A stretch of 59,400 nucleotides of DNA from UBA6952 sp045562575 (GCA_045562575.1 JBJKVQ010000033.1:1-59400), one strand, 5' to 3'; shown: positions 1 through 9,413, counted from the stretch's first letter. Notes: generated by a model from the letters alone, not told the origin. Numbers and translations: made by a program.

Positions 1-1
1 A

Positions 2-1837
2 CTAAGCTTCGAAAAAGTTATAGACTGGCCAGAAAAAATAAAAACTCTTCAAGAAAATTGGATTGGGAAGAGTTTTGGAGTACAAGTAAAATTTGATTTG
101 TCTCATTTGCAAATATCCACACATGAAATAGAAACCTTTACTACACGGATTGACACGCTTTTTGGAGTAACATTTATTGTATTAGCTCCAGAACATTACT
201 TGGTACCTGAACTTACAACTCCTGATAATAAAGAAAAAGTTGAAGAATATATAAAAACCAGTAGAGAATATTCTGAAATAGAAAGATTATCCACAGAAAG
301 AGATAAAACTGGAGTTTTTACAGGTTCATATGCAATTAACACAATAAACGGAAATAAAGTTCCAATTTTTATTGCTGATTATGTCTTGATGCAATATGGA
401 ACAGGAGCTGTTATGGGTGTACCTGCTCATGACCAAAGAGATTTTGAATTTGCAAAAAAATATAATTTAGATATAACCAGAGTTATTGCAAAAAATATAA
501 ATGATACTAGTACACTTCAAGAAGCCTATACTGATTCCGGTATTCTAACCAACTCAGGTGATTTTGATAATATTAACAATGAAGAAGCTAAAATAAAAAT
601 AGCAGAGTATCTTGAAAAAAATGCTCTAGGTTTGCGTACAATTACATATAGACTAAGAGACTGGCTTATTTCAAGACAACGATATTGGGGAACTCCAATA
701 CCAATAATTTATTGTACGGATTGTGGAACCTTACCTGTACCAGAAAAAGATTTACCTGTAATACTACCACCAGATGCAGAATTCAAACCTACTGGTGAGT
801 CTCCTTTGAAGTATCATCCCGAATTCATTAACTGTAAATGTCCCAATTGTGGTAAAGACGCGGAACGAGAAACAGATACAATGGATACTTTTGTTGACTC
901 AGCTTGGTATTTTCTTCGTTATCCAAATCCTAATTACGATACTGCTCCTTTTGATTTGGACAAACTAAACCTATGGAATCCAGTAGACCAATACACAGGA
1001 GGTGCTGAACATGCCGTATTACACCTTATGTACTCCCGGTTTTTTGTAAAAGCGCTTAGGGATATTGGACTATTTAAATTTGATGAACCATTTTTAAGGT
1101 TATATAACCAAGGAATGATAATCGCAAACCATCAAAAAATGAGTAAATCTAGAGGTAATGTTATTGCTCCTGATGACTATGTTCTAGAATTTGGTGCTGA
1201 TGTTGTACGAATTTACTTAATGTTTCTTGGTCCATGGGATCAAGGAGGCGATTGGATTGATAGTGGTATCAATGGAATGGCAAGATGGATAAATAGGGTA
1301 TGGAATATTAGTACAACTGATCCTAAAAGATTTACTTCAACAAAAGAAAATCAAGATCTTACTAGAACAACTCACAAACTTATTAAGAATGTAACAGAAG
1401 ATATTGATCGGTTTAAATTCAACACAGCTTTAGCATTTATGATGGAATTTACAAACTACTTAAACCAAATTTCAGAAAATAACAATGGAACACTTGAACA
1501 ATGGAACTTTGCTATCAAAAGTCTATTACTTCTCTTAGCTCCAATAGCACCACATATAACAGAAGAATTATGGGAGTTACTTGGAAATCAATATAGTATT
1601 CACAATCAATCTATTCCTTCTTTTAACCCAAAACTCATCGAAGATGAAACAACAACTTTGGTTATACAGGTTAATGGGAAGGTTCGCGACACTGTTGAAG
1701 TGGGAATAAATACAGAAAAAGAAAAGGCTGAAGAAATTGCTCTTTCAAGCGATAAAATTCAGCCCTATCTAGTAAATCAAACAATAAATAGAATTATTTA
1801 TGTTCCAGATAAATTAATAAATATAGTCATTACATAA
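2..1837 (+). CDS. leuS: Leucyl-tRNA synthetase (5' truncated by window)
   Basis: This enzyme attaches leucine to tRNA-Leu in the cytoplasm and proofreads mischarged tRNA. The frame is open to the window edge, and the residues before the first possible start codon (TTG at 98) are already LeuRS-like (VIDWPEKIK, NWIGKS), so about 611 residues of a protein usually over 800 long are present. The N-terminal HIGH motif lies outside. Visible in order are the CP1 editing domain (TTRIDTLFG, then GTGAVMGVPAHD), the DWLISRQRYWGTPIP segment, the ETDTMDTFVDSAWY segment, KMSKS at about 1136-1150, and the C-terminal anticodon-binding region ending near VIQVNGKVRD. One oddity is Ile where the editing motif usually reads TTRPDT. 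The gene converges on the MmgE/PrpD gene with a one-base gap and no visible terminator. Confidence 0.97.
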   Translation, partial: LSFEKVIDWPEKIKTLQENWIGKSFGVQVKFDLSHLQISTHEIETFTTRIDTLFGVTFIVLAPEHYLVPELTTPDNKEKVEEYIKTSREYSEIERLSTERDKTGVFTGSYAINTINGNKVPIFIADYVLMQYGTGAVMGVPAHDQRDFEFAKKYNLDITRVIAKNINDTSTLQEAYTDSGILTNSGDFDNINNEEAKIKIAEYLEKNALGLRTITYRLRDWLISRQRYWGTPIPIIYCTDCGTLPVPEKDLPVILPPDAEFKPTGESPLKYHPEFINCKCPNCGKDAERETDTMDTFVDSAWYFLRYPNPNYDTAPFDLDKLNLWNPVDQYTGGAEHAVLHLMYSRFFVKALRDIGLFKFDEPFLRLYNQGMIIANHQKMSKSRGNVIAPDDYVLEFGADVVRIYLMFLGPWDQGGDWIDSGINGMARWINRVWNISTTDPKRFTSTKENQDLTRTTHKLIKNVTEDIDRFKFNTALAFMMEFTNYLNQISENNNGTLEQWNFAIKSLLLLLAPIAPHITEELWELLGNQYSIHNQSIPSFNPKLIEDETTTLVIQVNGKVRDTVEVGINTEKEKAEEIALSSDKIQPYLVNQTINRIIYVPDKLINIVIT

Positions 1838-1838
1838 A

Positions 1839-3206
1839 CTAATCTATACGAATAGCTCCTAATAAATCACGTACTTTCGAACTACTATCTGCATTCCACC
1901 AGGAATCAATTGCACTACCAATACGTTCTTTTGGTAAGCTTAATATTGCACAGTTGTAAAATTTATCTTTGAATTCTTCTTCAGATAATGGATTAGCTTG
2001 GGTACCATGCATTACATGTCTATTAGTATCTTCTTCTAAAGTAGTCCCGTCCTTTAATGTAATCTTTACAGGATTTGAAACCATCATCCCATCTCTTCCA
2101 CTATCCCATTCAGATTTTATTTTTATATCTACCTTTTCCACTGCATCGATATATTCTGCTCGATCTAAATTTTCATCATTAAAACTTGCCATATCTATTT
2201 TCTTGTCTACTAAAGCGGTGGCTACGTTGTAATGAATACTAAATTTACCTTGGAACCCGTAAGTTGGCCTTGGATATAAAAGAACATGACTTATTGATGA
2301 GAAATTGTCTATCTCAACTTCGTCTATGTCATTTAAATCTAATTCATTTGAATTTAATATACTTAATAAAGAATCTAATGAGCTATGATTTGATCCACAG
2401 CAAGGATATTTTTTAATTACTATAGATGTAGCACACAACCAAGTCTTTCCCAATTCATTAACCATAGCCTGAGGATCAAAATTCCCTGCTCCTAAGTATG
2501 CTGCTGCCCAACCGACTTTACTCTCTAAAAAATTATCTGTTGCTTTCCAACCATCTTTTGCCAAGTAACCCGCCATAATACCATTACGGGAAGTCATACC
2601 TGCATGAAGAGGTTTAGTATATGTACCAAAATTTTGCAATATTCCACTTGGCATTGAGCCGGCCATACCTAAAGCAGTTAAGGTTTGTTCTTTATCTAAA
2701 CCTAATAAACGAGCTGCAACTGCTGCTGCACCCATAGTTCCAAATATTGCTGTTGAATGAAAACCAGTTGTTCCTTGCGGGGAACTAGAACCTCTTGATA
2801 GATGAGCTGCTGCCTCAAAACCAATAACATAAGCTGTCAGCAAGTCATTGACAGTTAAATCGAGTTCTTCAGCAATAGCTAGTGCAGGAGGTAATAACGC
2901 CACACTAGGATGCCCAAATCCACCCATATCATCATAATCCAATGCGTGTCCAAGGGTTCCATTACCTAATGCTGCCATATATTGTGAAGTTCTCATAGTA
3001 GAACCAACAATTGTACAATCACCAGCTCCTCCCTGATCAGATACAAATTTTTGAATCATTTTACCCAGAGGTTGATCAGCACCAGCAAGCATAACACCAA
3101 TACAGTCAAATATAGCCTCTCTAGCTGCTCTATACGCATCATCAGGTATGTCTTCTGATTTAGTATTTACTATAAATTCTGCTAATCTTTCTTCCGAACG
3201 CCCCAT
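1839..3206 (-). CDS. MmgE/PrpD family protein (paralog 1)
   Basis: This 455-residue protein belongs to the MmgE/PrpD fold family, which includes 2-methylcitrate dehydratase, cis-aconitate decarboxylase and iminodisuccinate epimerase. The match rests on the family core GNGTLGHALDYDD followed by GGFGHPS, the helical N-terminal half, and a C-terminal lid domain with the KKYPCCGSNHSS segment. The ATG at 3206 follows a strong AAAGGAGG site, so the start is secure. It lies 15 bases behind the CapA-like gene and is probably cotranscribed with it. No prpB or prpC is nearby, so a methylcitrate-cycle role is not supported and the substrate is unknown. A clear paralog lies at 9462-10817. Confidence 0.93.
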   Translation of the reverse strand: MGRSEERLAEFIVNTKSEDIPDDAYRAAREAIFDCIGVMLAGADQPLGKMIQKFVSDQGGAGDCTIVGSTMRTSQYMAALGNGTLGHALDYDDMGGFGHPSVALLPPALAIAEELDLTVNDLLTAYVIGFEAAAHLSRGSSSPQGTTGFHSTAIFGTMGAAAVAARLLGLDKEQTLTALGMAGSMPSGILQNFGTYTKPLHAGMTSRNGIMAGYLAKDGWKATDNFLESKVGWAAAYLGAGNFDPQAMVNELGKTWLCATSIVIKKYPCCGSNHSSLDSLLSILNSNELDLNDIDEVEIDNFSSISHVLLYPRPTYGFQGKFSIHYNVATALVDKKIDMASFNDENLDRAEYIDAVEKVDIKIKSEWDSGRDGMMVSNPVKITLKDGTTLEEDTNRHVMHGTQANPLSEEEFKDKFYNCAILSLPKERIGSAIDSWWNADSSSKVRDLLGAIRID

Positions 3207-3221
3207 AATTTCCTCCTTTAA

Positions 3222-4625
3222 TTAATTAAATTTAATTACTCCTATATCATTTTCTTTCGTAATATTAATATTAAATTCTGAACTCATTTCTGCAATTCGA
3301 TTTAATATGTCATCAGCTATTTCACCATGTGCAGGTAATGGTCTACCCTGTGTACCTCTACTTCGATCTTTGAAGATTGAAACACTACGGCTACTTGTAG
3401 TCACTGGATGTACGAGTATTTTAACACATTCCTTTTTTTCCCATTTCATAGAGACAAATGAACTTCCATGCATTCCTACACGATCAACATCATATTCCCT
3501 ACCAATACTTGATCGTTTTGTTTCAAAGTCAGATGGCGTAGGATTAATTTGATTAGTTATACCATATCTCTGGTATGCATCCCAAGGAGACCATTTAACA
3601 GAGGATTGAGTTATAAAACCACCAAGGCCATGAAAAATGGGTTTACCATTATATAATTCAATTCCTCTTGAGCCCTGATAACTATGATGTGATCCATGAC
3701 TTACAAATATATCCGTACCAGCATCAATGGCTTTATGGGCAAATTCTTTAACAAAGTCTGGAGAATCTGTTTCCTCCTTACCACAATCATGTACATGTAT
3801 TGATACAATAACCCAATCAGCAAAGTGTTTTGCATTTTCTATCCATTTAAGATTTCGATTTAAATCTTCAACATTTGGTGTGGTAATGACCTTATATTCA
3901 TCTCCAGCTGTGAAATTTGAAAATTCAAATTTAGGATATGGTGCAAAATTAGTATTAAGAAATTGAAAATTTTTTTCATCATCTACATTTAGTCCAGGAT
4001 TTCTACTTATGACCAAACGCTTTTTGGCTTTTTCAAATCCTAATCCTTCACTGATTTTTTTTAATGAATTCAGGTCTTCTTTTGGGACAACATATTGTAT
4101 ATTGTGTCGAAGAACATTGGCACCCGGCCTACCTCTGTCCAAAGAAGTTGGTTCTCCTGCATAAGATCCATTGGCTGGTAAAGTAGCTGTTACACTAATT
4201 AATGCGATTCTACCCTTTGGTGTATCTAGATATGTTGGAGAAGTTGCCTCTGTTAAATGCCTCCCTGTACCTGCATGAGGCATACCAAATTTATCTAAAT
4301 TTGATATGTTGTCTAATACACCTCTGGGTCCATAATCGTTGGCATGATTGTTAGCACAACTTATCATATTAACTCCTAACCAATGGAGTTCAGAAATATT
4401 ATTGGGATCTGAAGCCATATGAGTACCTCCATGATCCCATGCTGGAGTGCCTTCATATTCATGAAATAACATTTCAGAATTAGCTAACACCAAATCATTG
4501 CCCCTAATAGAATTAATCATTTCCAAATATCCTGGCTCTCTAAAAACAGAAAGTTTTCTAGTTAGAATACAATCACCCAAAAGAGCTATATCCAAATCAC
4601 CTTGATCAGATTCGTAATGATACAT
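3222..4625 (-). CDS. CapA/PgsA-like metallophosphatase-fold protein
   Basis: The protein resembles the CapA family (poly-gamma-glutamate capsule synthesis, metallophosphoesterase-like fold). Family features are the N-terminal LLGDCIL strand, the NSEM motif, the SCANNHANDYG block, and the late SIHVHDCG and VSHGSHHSYQG segments, whose His and Asp residues suit a two-metal site. I chose ATG 4625 (467 residues) over ATG 4640 because GGAGG sits just upstream of 4625 and nothing resembling a site precedes 4640. I see no signal peptide or membrane anchor, unlike many capsule CapA proteins, so a soluble hydrolase of unknown substrate is as likely as a capsule role. Its pairing with MmgE/PrpD 15 bases downstream also points to catabolism. 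Confidence 0.85.
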   Translation of the reverse strand: MYHYESDQGDLDIALLGDCILTRKLSVFREPGYLEMINSIRGNDLVLANSEMLFHEYEGTPAWDHGGTHMASDPNNISELHWLGVNMISCANNHANDYGPRGVLDNISNLDKFGMPHAGTGRHLTEATSPTYLDTPKGRIALISVTATLPANGSYAGEPTSLDRGRPGANVLRHNIQYVVPKEDLNSLKKISEGLGFEKAKKRLVISRNPGLNVDDEKNFQFLNTNFAPYPKFEFSNFTAGDEYKVITTPNVEDLNRNLKWIENAKHFADWVIVSIHVHDCGKEETDSPDFVKEFAHKAIDAGTDIFVSHGSHHSYQGSRGIELYNGKPIFHGLGGFITQSSVKWSPWDAYQRYGITNQINPTPSDFETKRSSIGREYDVDRVGMHGSSFVSMKWEKKECVKILVHPVTTSSRSVSIFKDRSRGTQGRPLPAHGEIADDILNRIAEMSSEFNINITKENDIGVIKFN

Positions 4626-4713
4626 AAAACCTCCGTACATGTGTGATTATATTTATCAGAAAATGATGCAATATTAAACCTTTTTTTGTGCCCTTAATTA
4701 CAGAATTTAATTA

Positions 4714-4742
4714 TTGACACTGTATATAGCCAATGATACAGT
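4714..4742 (+). promoter_or_regulatory. Predicted sigma-70 promoter for etfBA
   Basis: TTGACA (4714-4719) and TACAGT (4737-4742) are separated by 17 bases. The -35 box is perfect and the -10 box matches 4 of 6. It lies 36 bases before etfB in the divergent gap with the CapA-like gene. Confidence 0.65.
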
Positions 4743-4778
4743 TTTAATACACATTTAATTTATATAACAGGGGTAAAC

Positions 4779-5588
4779 ATGTCTTTTAATATAGTAGTAT
4801 TAGCAAAACAAGTTATTGATCCTGAGGCTCCAACTGCAAGTTATAGAATTGATGGAAGTGCTGGGAAGCTCGAAGTTGATTCTTCCCAAAAAATTGCTCC
4901 AGTTATCAATGGTTTTTGTGAGAATGCCATTGAAGCAGCACTTCAAATCAAAGAAGCAGTAGGAGATGCTACAGTCAGTGTAATTTCTGCAGGTTCTGAT
5001 TTTGTAATGGATGTCATGAAAAAGGCCGTATCAATGGGTTCTGATGAAATGTATCTTTTGCAAGATGAAAAATTCAGCAACCTAAATGATAGCTCAATAA
5101 CTGCAAAACTTTTAGCAAGTGCCATAAAAAAAATAGGTGATTACGATCTCGTTATCGCTGGGATGCAAGCATCAGACTGGGATCAGGCACAAGTTCCTTT
5201 AGGTATTGCAGAAATTCTTGGTGTGCCTTGTGTTCCTATTGCTAGAAAAATTGAAATTAAGGATGGAAGAGCAATTTGTGAAAGAGCAACAGATGCTGGT
5301 TACGAAACAGTTTCTGCTCCGCTTCCTTCGGTTATAACAGTAAATAATGAATTTGGACAACCACGATATCCTACTCTACGAAATATTATGGCAGCTGCAC
5401 GTAAAACACCAATAACATGGGATGCAACTGAACTTGGTTTGTCTGATGATGATCTTTCTCCACGAATCAAAATCGTCGACCTTTTTATACCTGAGAAACA
5501 ATCTCAATGCGAAATTATTGAAGGTGAAGACGAAGAAGAAATGGGTAGAAACTTAGCATTAAAAATGCGTGAAGCAAAATTAATATAG
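4779..5588 (+). CDS. etfB: Electron transfer flavoprotein, beta subunit
   Basis: EtfB forms a heterodimer with EtfA, binds AMP and helps pass electrons from flavin dehydrogenases to the membrane quinone pool or another acceptor. The 269-residue length fits the family (about 250-265). The N-terminus (NIVVLAKQVIDPE) and the central GMQASDWDQAQVPLGIAE segment, equivalent to the nucleotide-binding signature usually written DxDxxQVGP, support the call. The ATG follows an AGGGG site and a good promoter. etfA begins 11 bases after its stop, so the two form a bicistronic operon closed by a terminator. No ETF:quinone oxidoreductase or acyl-CoA dehydrogenase is adjacent, so its electron donors are encoded elsewhere. 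Confidence 0.94.
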   Translation: MSFNIVVLAKQVIDPEAPTASYRIDGSAGKLEVDSSQKIAPVINGFCENAIEAALQIKEAVGDATVSVISAGSDFVMDVMKKAVSMGSDEMYLLQDEKFSNLNDSSITAKLLASAIKKIGDYDLVIAGMQASDWDQAQVPLGIAEILGVPCVPIARKIEIKDGRAICERATDAGYETVSAPLPSVITVNNEFGQPRYPTLRNIMAAARKTPITWDATELGLSDDDLSPRIKIVDLFIPEKQSQCEIIEGEDEEEMGRNLALKMREAKLI

Positions 5589-5599
5589 GAGTACAAACA

Positions 5600-6583
5600 A
5601 TGTCAGAAATATTACTTGTTGGTGAAGTGAATGGTGGAAATCTAGCAGAAGCTACTGCTGAATTAATTGCCCATGGGAAACCGTTAGCAGAATCTTTAAC
5701 TTCTACAATTTCTGTTGCTTTACTTGACCAAGACTCATCTAGTGCTGCTCAAGAAGCAATAAGTAAAGGAGCAGATAAAGTATACAATATAAAAGACTCT
5801 TTGCTTGGTACCTATCAAACAGATGCATATTTAGCAAGCTTGGCAAAATTAATTCAAGAAACGAATCCGATTGCTGTTTTAGTAGCTAAAACTGAAATTG
5901 GTGCAGATATTGGAGCAAGATTAGCATTTAGAGTTGATACTGGTATTGTACAGGACTGTATTGAAGTATCAGTTAATGGAGATAACAAAATTCAAGCTAA
6001 CCGACCTGTTTTTGGTGGGAACTGCATAGCAACTGTAGTATGTGAATCAAGCCCAATGATGGCACTAATCCGTCCAAAGACAAAAGAACCTTTAGATGCT
6101 GACTCGGGACGATCAGGAGAAATAGTTGATTTCAATGCTGATTTAGATGAATCTGTAATAAAAAACCAAGTTGTTGAAAGAGTAGAAGAAGTGCAAGAAG
6201 GTATTCGTTTAGAAGACGCTGCTAGAATAGTTGGTGGCGGACGCGGAATGAATGGTCCAGAACCTTTTGATAATGAACTTAAGGATTTAGCTGATACTAT
6301 GGGTGCAGCTATAGGAGCAAGTCGAGCTGCAGTCGATATCGGATGGGTTCCTTATTCATATCAAATAGGACTAACTGGTAAAAAAGTTGCTCCTGAACTT
6401 TACCTCTTAGTAGGAATATCAGGTGCTAGTCAACACATGGCCGGTTGTAGTGGATCAAAAAACCTAGTTGCAGTCAATAAAGATCCAGATGCTAACATAT
6501 TTAAAGATGCTAGATTTGGTGTCGTGGGAGATTGGGAAAAAGTACTCCCTGCACTAACACAACAACTAAAAGAATTAATGTAA
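5600..6583 (+). CDS. etfA: Electron transfer flavoprotein, alpha subunit
   Basis: EtfA carries the redox-active FAD of the ETF heterodimer. The C-terminal FAD domain is clear: GGGRGMNGPE around residues 213-222, GASRAAVDIGWVP after it, then GISGASQHMAGC and VNKDPDANIF near the end. The N-terminal half is the usual degenerate Rossmann-like domain. At 327 residues it is of normal length. ATG 5600 follows AGGAG with good spacing. Together with etfB it would serve acyl-CoA, glutaryl-CoA, sarcosine or similar dehydrogenases, consistent with the many acid-catabolism genes in the window. Confidence 0.95.
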   Translation: MSEILLVGEVNGGNLAEATAELIAHGKPLAESLTSTISVALLDQDSSSAAQEAISKGADKVYNIKDSLLGTYQTDAYLASLAKLIQETNPIAVLVAKTEIGADIGARLAFRVDTGIVQDCIEVSVNGDNKIQANRPVFGGNCIATVVCESSPMMALIRPKTKEPLDADSGRSGEIVDFNADLDESVIKNQVVERVEEVQEGIRLEDAARIVGGGRGMNGPEPFDNELKDLADTMGAAIGASRAAVDIGWVPYSYQIGLTGKKVAPELYLLVGISGASQHMAGCSGSKNLVAVNKDPDANIFKDARFGVVGDWEKVLPALTQQLKELM

Positions 6584-6602
6584 ATCCAACAATATTTTAA
6601 TT

Positions 6603-6632
6603 ACAAAACCCCTGAAAATTCAGGGGTTTTGT
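6603..6632 (+). terminator. Intrinsic terminator after etfBA
   Basis: A perfect 14-bp inverted repeat (6603-6616 with 6619-6632) contains a CCCC/GGGG core. The loop is two bases by sequence, and the descending arm ends in TTTTGT. It begins 19 bases after the etfA stop and should be strong; the TTTTGTCTTGTT tract suits the plus strand. Confidence 0.88.
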
Positions 6633-6657
6633 CTTGTTAGGGGTGGTTGAAAAAACT

Positions 6658-7935
6658 ATGAGTAAGATGATGAGCTCATTTCGATATTCTGCATTCAGAT
6701 ATCTTTGGTTGGGACAAGTAACTCACGCAGCAGGAATGTGGATAGATATGGTTACCCTACCTCTCATGGTTTTGAGCTTATTTGACACTATAGAAGAAGC
6801 TGCAATAAATGTTGGATTAGTAATGTTTGTAAGAACAATGCCTCATTTTACCCTCGGGCTTTTTGCAGGGGTGTTTGCTGATAACTTTAATAGAAGAACA
6901 CTATTAGTCGTTACCAAAGTAGGTGTTGTTTTTATACAAATAATATTTATGTTTGTCGTGTTTATGGGTGATCTATCGATGATGTGGGTATTTTTATATT
7001 GTTTCTTTCGTGGTGCAACAATGGCTTTTGATCAACCCGCAAGAAGAGCTATGATAGCTAATGTAGTTCCAGAAGAACTTTATACAAATGCCATGGCTCT
7101 CAGTATGGGAACAGTACAAGCTACACGAATAATTGCAGCAGCAGGGGCTGGTTGGATTATTGCCTGGACAAGTGGAGTTGATAGGTTAACCCAAAATGAT
7201 TATGGTTTTCAATTTCCTGTAACAATTATTTTGATACTTTATATTTTTGCTCTTTTGTTTACTTATTTAATAAAATATTCTCATGAAATAAAAAATAACG
7301 AAGGTCAAAATAAAACAACAATAAAGTATGTTATATCTGAATTAGTAGAAGGTTTGCGTTTTTCATGGTCAAGAAAAGATATTCGCTCAATTGTAATTAT
7401 GGCAGCATGCTTCTTTTTATTCGGAATGGTATTTATGCAAGTTTTTGCGCCATTATTTGCGAAAATTCTTGGTATAGGAGAAAAAGGATTGGGCACCCTA
7501 CTATCATTGAGTGGAGTTGGTGGAGCTACAGGAGCAGTATTTCTTGCAGCAAAAAATCCAAATACAAAACGTGGTATTTGGATTTTAGTATCACAAATTG
7601 CTTTGGGGTTATCATTATTATTCTTTGCACTATCTGTATCTTTAGACAACATGCTTATTGTATATTTTATGGCAATTATAATTGGACTAACTCAAGCAAT
7701 TATTTTTCCTCTTATTAATTCTGTATTAATGAACCTTACTCCAGACCATCTTAGAGGTAGAGCAATGGGACTCTTAAGCTTAGATAGAGCATTTGTTTCT
7801 CTTGGTGCTGCAATAGCAGGACCAACTGCTGCATATATAGGAGTAGCAAACGGACAAATGGTTTTTGGAATAGGATGTGTACTTAGTGGTATTTTTCTTT
7901 GGGTTTTTGGAACCACTCTCAGAAAATTAGATTAA
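6658..7935 (+). CDS. MFS transporter, EntS-like (MFS_3)
   Basis: This membrane exporter of the major facilitator superfamily resembles the EntS/MFS_3 group of drug and siderophore exporters. It has about 12 hydrophobic segments, the cytoplasmic loop 2-3 motif ADNFNRRTLL after the second helix pair, FDQPARRAMIANVVP after helix 4 and DHLRGRAMGL in the second half. The frame opens at TTG 6634 directly after the terminator. ATG 6658 (425 residues) is preferred because the family starts just before FRYLWLGQ and a GGGGTGG stretch lies upstream, though the spacing is long. Its substrate cannot be inferred. The upstream terminator implies a separate, unseen promoter or read-through. Confidence 0.87.
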   Translation: MSKMMSSFRYSAFRYLWLGQVTHAAGMWIDMVTLPLMVLSLFDTIEEAAINVGLVMFVRTMPHFTLGLFAGVFADNFNRRTLLVVTKVGVVFIQIIFMFVVFMGDLSMMWVFLYCFFRGATMAFDQPARRAMIANVVPEELYTNAMALSMGTVQATRIIAAAGAGWIIAWTSGVDRLTQNDYGFQFPVTIILILYIFALLFTYLIKYSHEIKNNEGQNKTTIKYVISELVEGLRFSWSRKDIRSIVIMAACFFLFGMVFMQVFAPLFAKILGIGEKGLGTLLSLSGVGGATGAVFLAAKNPNTKRGIWILVSQIALGLSLLFFALSVSLDNMLIVYFMAIIIGLTQAIIFPLINSVLMNLTPDHLRGRAMGLLSLDRAFVSLGAAIAGPTAAYIGVANGQMVFGIGCVLSGIFLWVFGTTLRKLD

Positions 7936-7984
7936 ATAGTATAATCACTCTATAGATTCAATCTGTATTTAAAAGGCAAATATT

Positions 7985-9214
7985 GTGAAAATAATTCCCT
8001 CTAATCGTCCCATATTTAAATTAATTCTATTTGTAATTTTGTTATTTTGCGGTGGATTAATACCTAGTAATCCATCTAAAAGTGAAACAATTAATTATAT
8101 AATATCTCATGAAAAACATAGTTTATTACTATGGGAATTAAAATATTTACCTCAAAAAATATTATATTCAATATCTGGTTTTATTTTTCCTTTTGAAAAT
8201 AAGAATGTTACTAAAAAAGACCCAATAGAAATTATAAATAATTACATAAAGGTTAATGATCAAGTAAGAAAACACAATAGAGAATATGAATATGCAGTTA
8301 TAAAAGGGAATGATTACAAAACAAACATAGAAAAAGAAAAGAAAATCCAAGAATACATTAATGAATTAGAAAAAACCCAATTAAAAACTGAAAATGCCTT
8401 AGAAGAAATTATAAGTAGTGCAATTCATGAACTAGATATCTCTATATTCCCAAACATGATATTCCCACCTGTTTTAATTAGTATCGAACCACCACCATCG
8501 CTCTTAATATTATCCCCGAGAGACGAAATAAAATTAGAAAAAACAATATTATTAAAATCTGATAATTCAATTCCTCAGAGATATAAAATTGAAAATACTA
8601 TTGAAAGTCTGGAAAATAAATCAGCTCTTATATCTGATATTGGTGGATTATCTACTTTTCCAGCAACAGTAAAAGTAAGAAGTTTGGAGTCTACTCTTAG
8701 CACCACTGCACATGAATGGTTTCATAATTACATGATATTCAAACCTCTTGGAAGAAGTTACTTTAGTAACGACAAATTGCGAACAATTAATGAAACTGCA
8801 GCTAATATTTTTGGAGACGAAATAGCTAAATATATATTAGATATAGAAAAAAACGATCATCAAGAAGATCCTAAATCTTCTGAACCTTGCAAAAAACCTG
8901 ATTTTTGTTTTGGTTTAGAAATGAATGAAACAAGAACTACAGTAGAAGAATATCTAGATCAAGGAGATCTTTCTAAAGCTGAAAAATATATGGAAGATCG
9001 ACAGAAATTATTTCTAGATAAAGGATACATTATTCGTAAACTAAACCAAGCATATTTTGCTTTTCATGGCATATATGCAGATAGTCCATCTTCAAAGAGT
9101 ACTGTATTTGAAGAACTAACTAATATAAGAAACCAATCCAAATCTTTGGCAGATTTCATAAAGAAAATAGAAAATTTAAGCAATGAAAATGATTACCAAC
9201 AACTAATCAAATAA
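7985..9214 (+). CDS. Putative exported or membrane-anchored zinc metallopeptidase-like protein
   Basis: I do not recognise a named family. The 409-residue product starts at GTG 7985 with a modest AAAGG site. A basic N-terminus and a hydrophobic run (about residues 11-28) suggest a signal peptide or anchor. Residues about 80-135 are highly charged and probably helical. A gluzincin-like HEXXH motif reads HEWFH at residues 243-247, and NETAANIFGDE starts at residue 269, so Glu270 could be the third zinc ligand. The last 110 residues are charged and helical with AFHGIYADSPSS near residue 360. The gene has no operon partner: MFS lies before it and a hairpin follows. Peptidase activity is inferred from the motif only. 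Confidence 0.75.
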   Translation: MKIIPSNRPIFKLILFVILLFCGGLIPSNPSKSETINYIISHEKHSLLLWELKYLPQKILYSISGFIFPFENKNVTKKDPIEIINNYIKVNDQVRKHNREYEYAVIKGNDYKTNIEKEKKIQEYINELEKTQLKTENALEEIISSAIHELDISIFPNMIFPPVLISIEPPPSLLILSPRDEIKLEKTILLKSDNSIPQRYKIENTIESLENKSALISDIGGLSTFPATVKVRSLESTLSTTAHEWFHNYMIFKPLGRSYFSNDKLRTINETAANIFGDEIAKYILDIEKNDHQEDPKSSEPCKKPDFCFGLEMNETRTTVEEYLDQGDLSKAEKYMEDRQKLFLDKGYIIRKLNQAYFAFHGIYADSPSSKSTVFEELTNIRNQSKSLADFIKKIENLSNENDYQQLIK

Positions 9215-9219
9215 TTTTA

Positions 9220-9253
9220 TTTATGCCCTTATTATTTAGTACAAGGGCATAAA
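9220..9253 (+). terminator. Possible terminator after the HEWFH gene
   Basis: A perfect 11-bp inverted repeat (9220-9230 with 9243-9253) contains GCCC/GGGC and a 12-base loop. The following tract AATTTCG is only weakly T-rich, so termination efficiency is uncertain. Confidence 0.5.
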
Positions 9254-9364
9254 ATTTCGTTATTTAGAAATCATACCTCGACCGAGACTAATTGCCCATA
9301 GTGTATAAACTATATAACACTGTTGGTGAGGTTTGATTTTATCACTTTTCTAGTAATTATTTTA

Positions 9365-9393
9365 TTGACTTGTTAAGAATATGTTAATATACT
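9365..9393 (+). promoter_or_regulatory. Predicted sigma-70 promoter for MmgE/PrpD paralog 2
   Basis: TTGACT (9365-9370) and TATACT (9388-9393) are 17 bases apart, each 5 of 6 matches. Transcription would start near 9400, leaving a leader of about 60 bases that contains the hairpin at 9414-9439. Confidence 0.7.
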
Positions 9394-9413
9394 CACCTGT
9401 ATTATGTAGCTCT

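Noticed and set aside
4641..4700. Minus-strand promoter for the CapA-MmgE pair
   Set aside because: A TATAAT-like box is present at 4646-4651 but no -35 box lies at a normal distance, and it would start very close to the start codon.
7305..7718. Open frames on both strands inside the first MFS gene
   Set aside because: They lie inside a well-supported membrane protein gene and have no ribosome site or family match.
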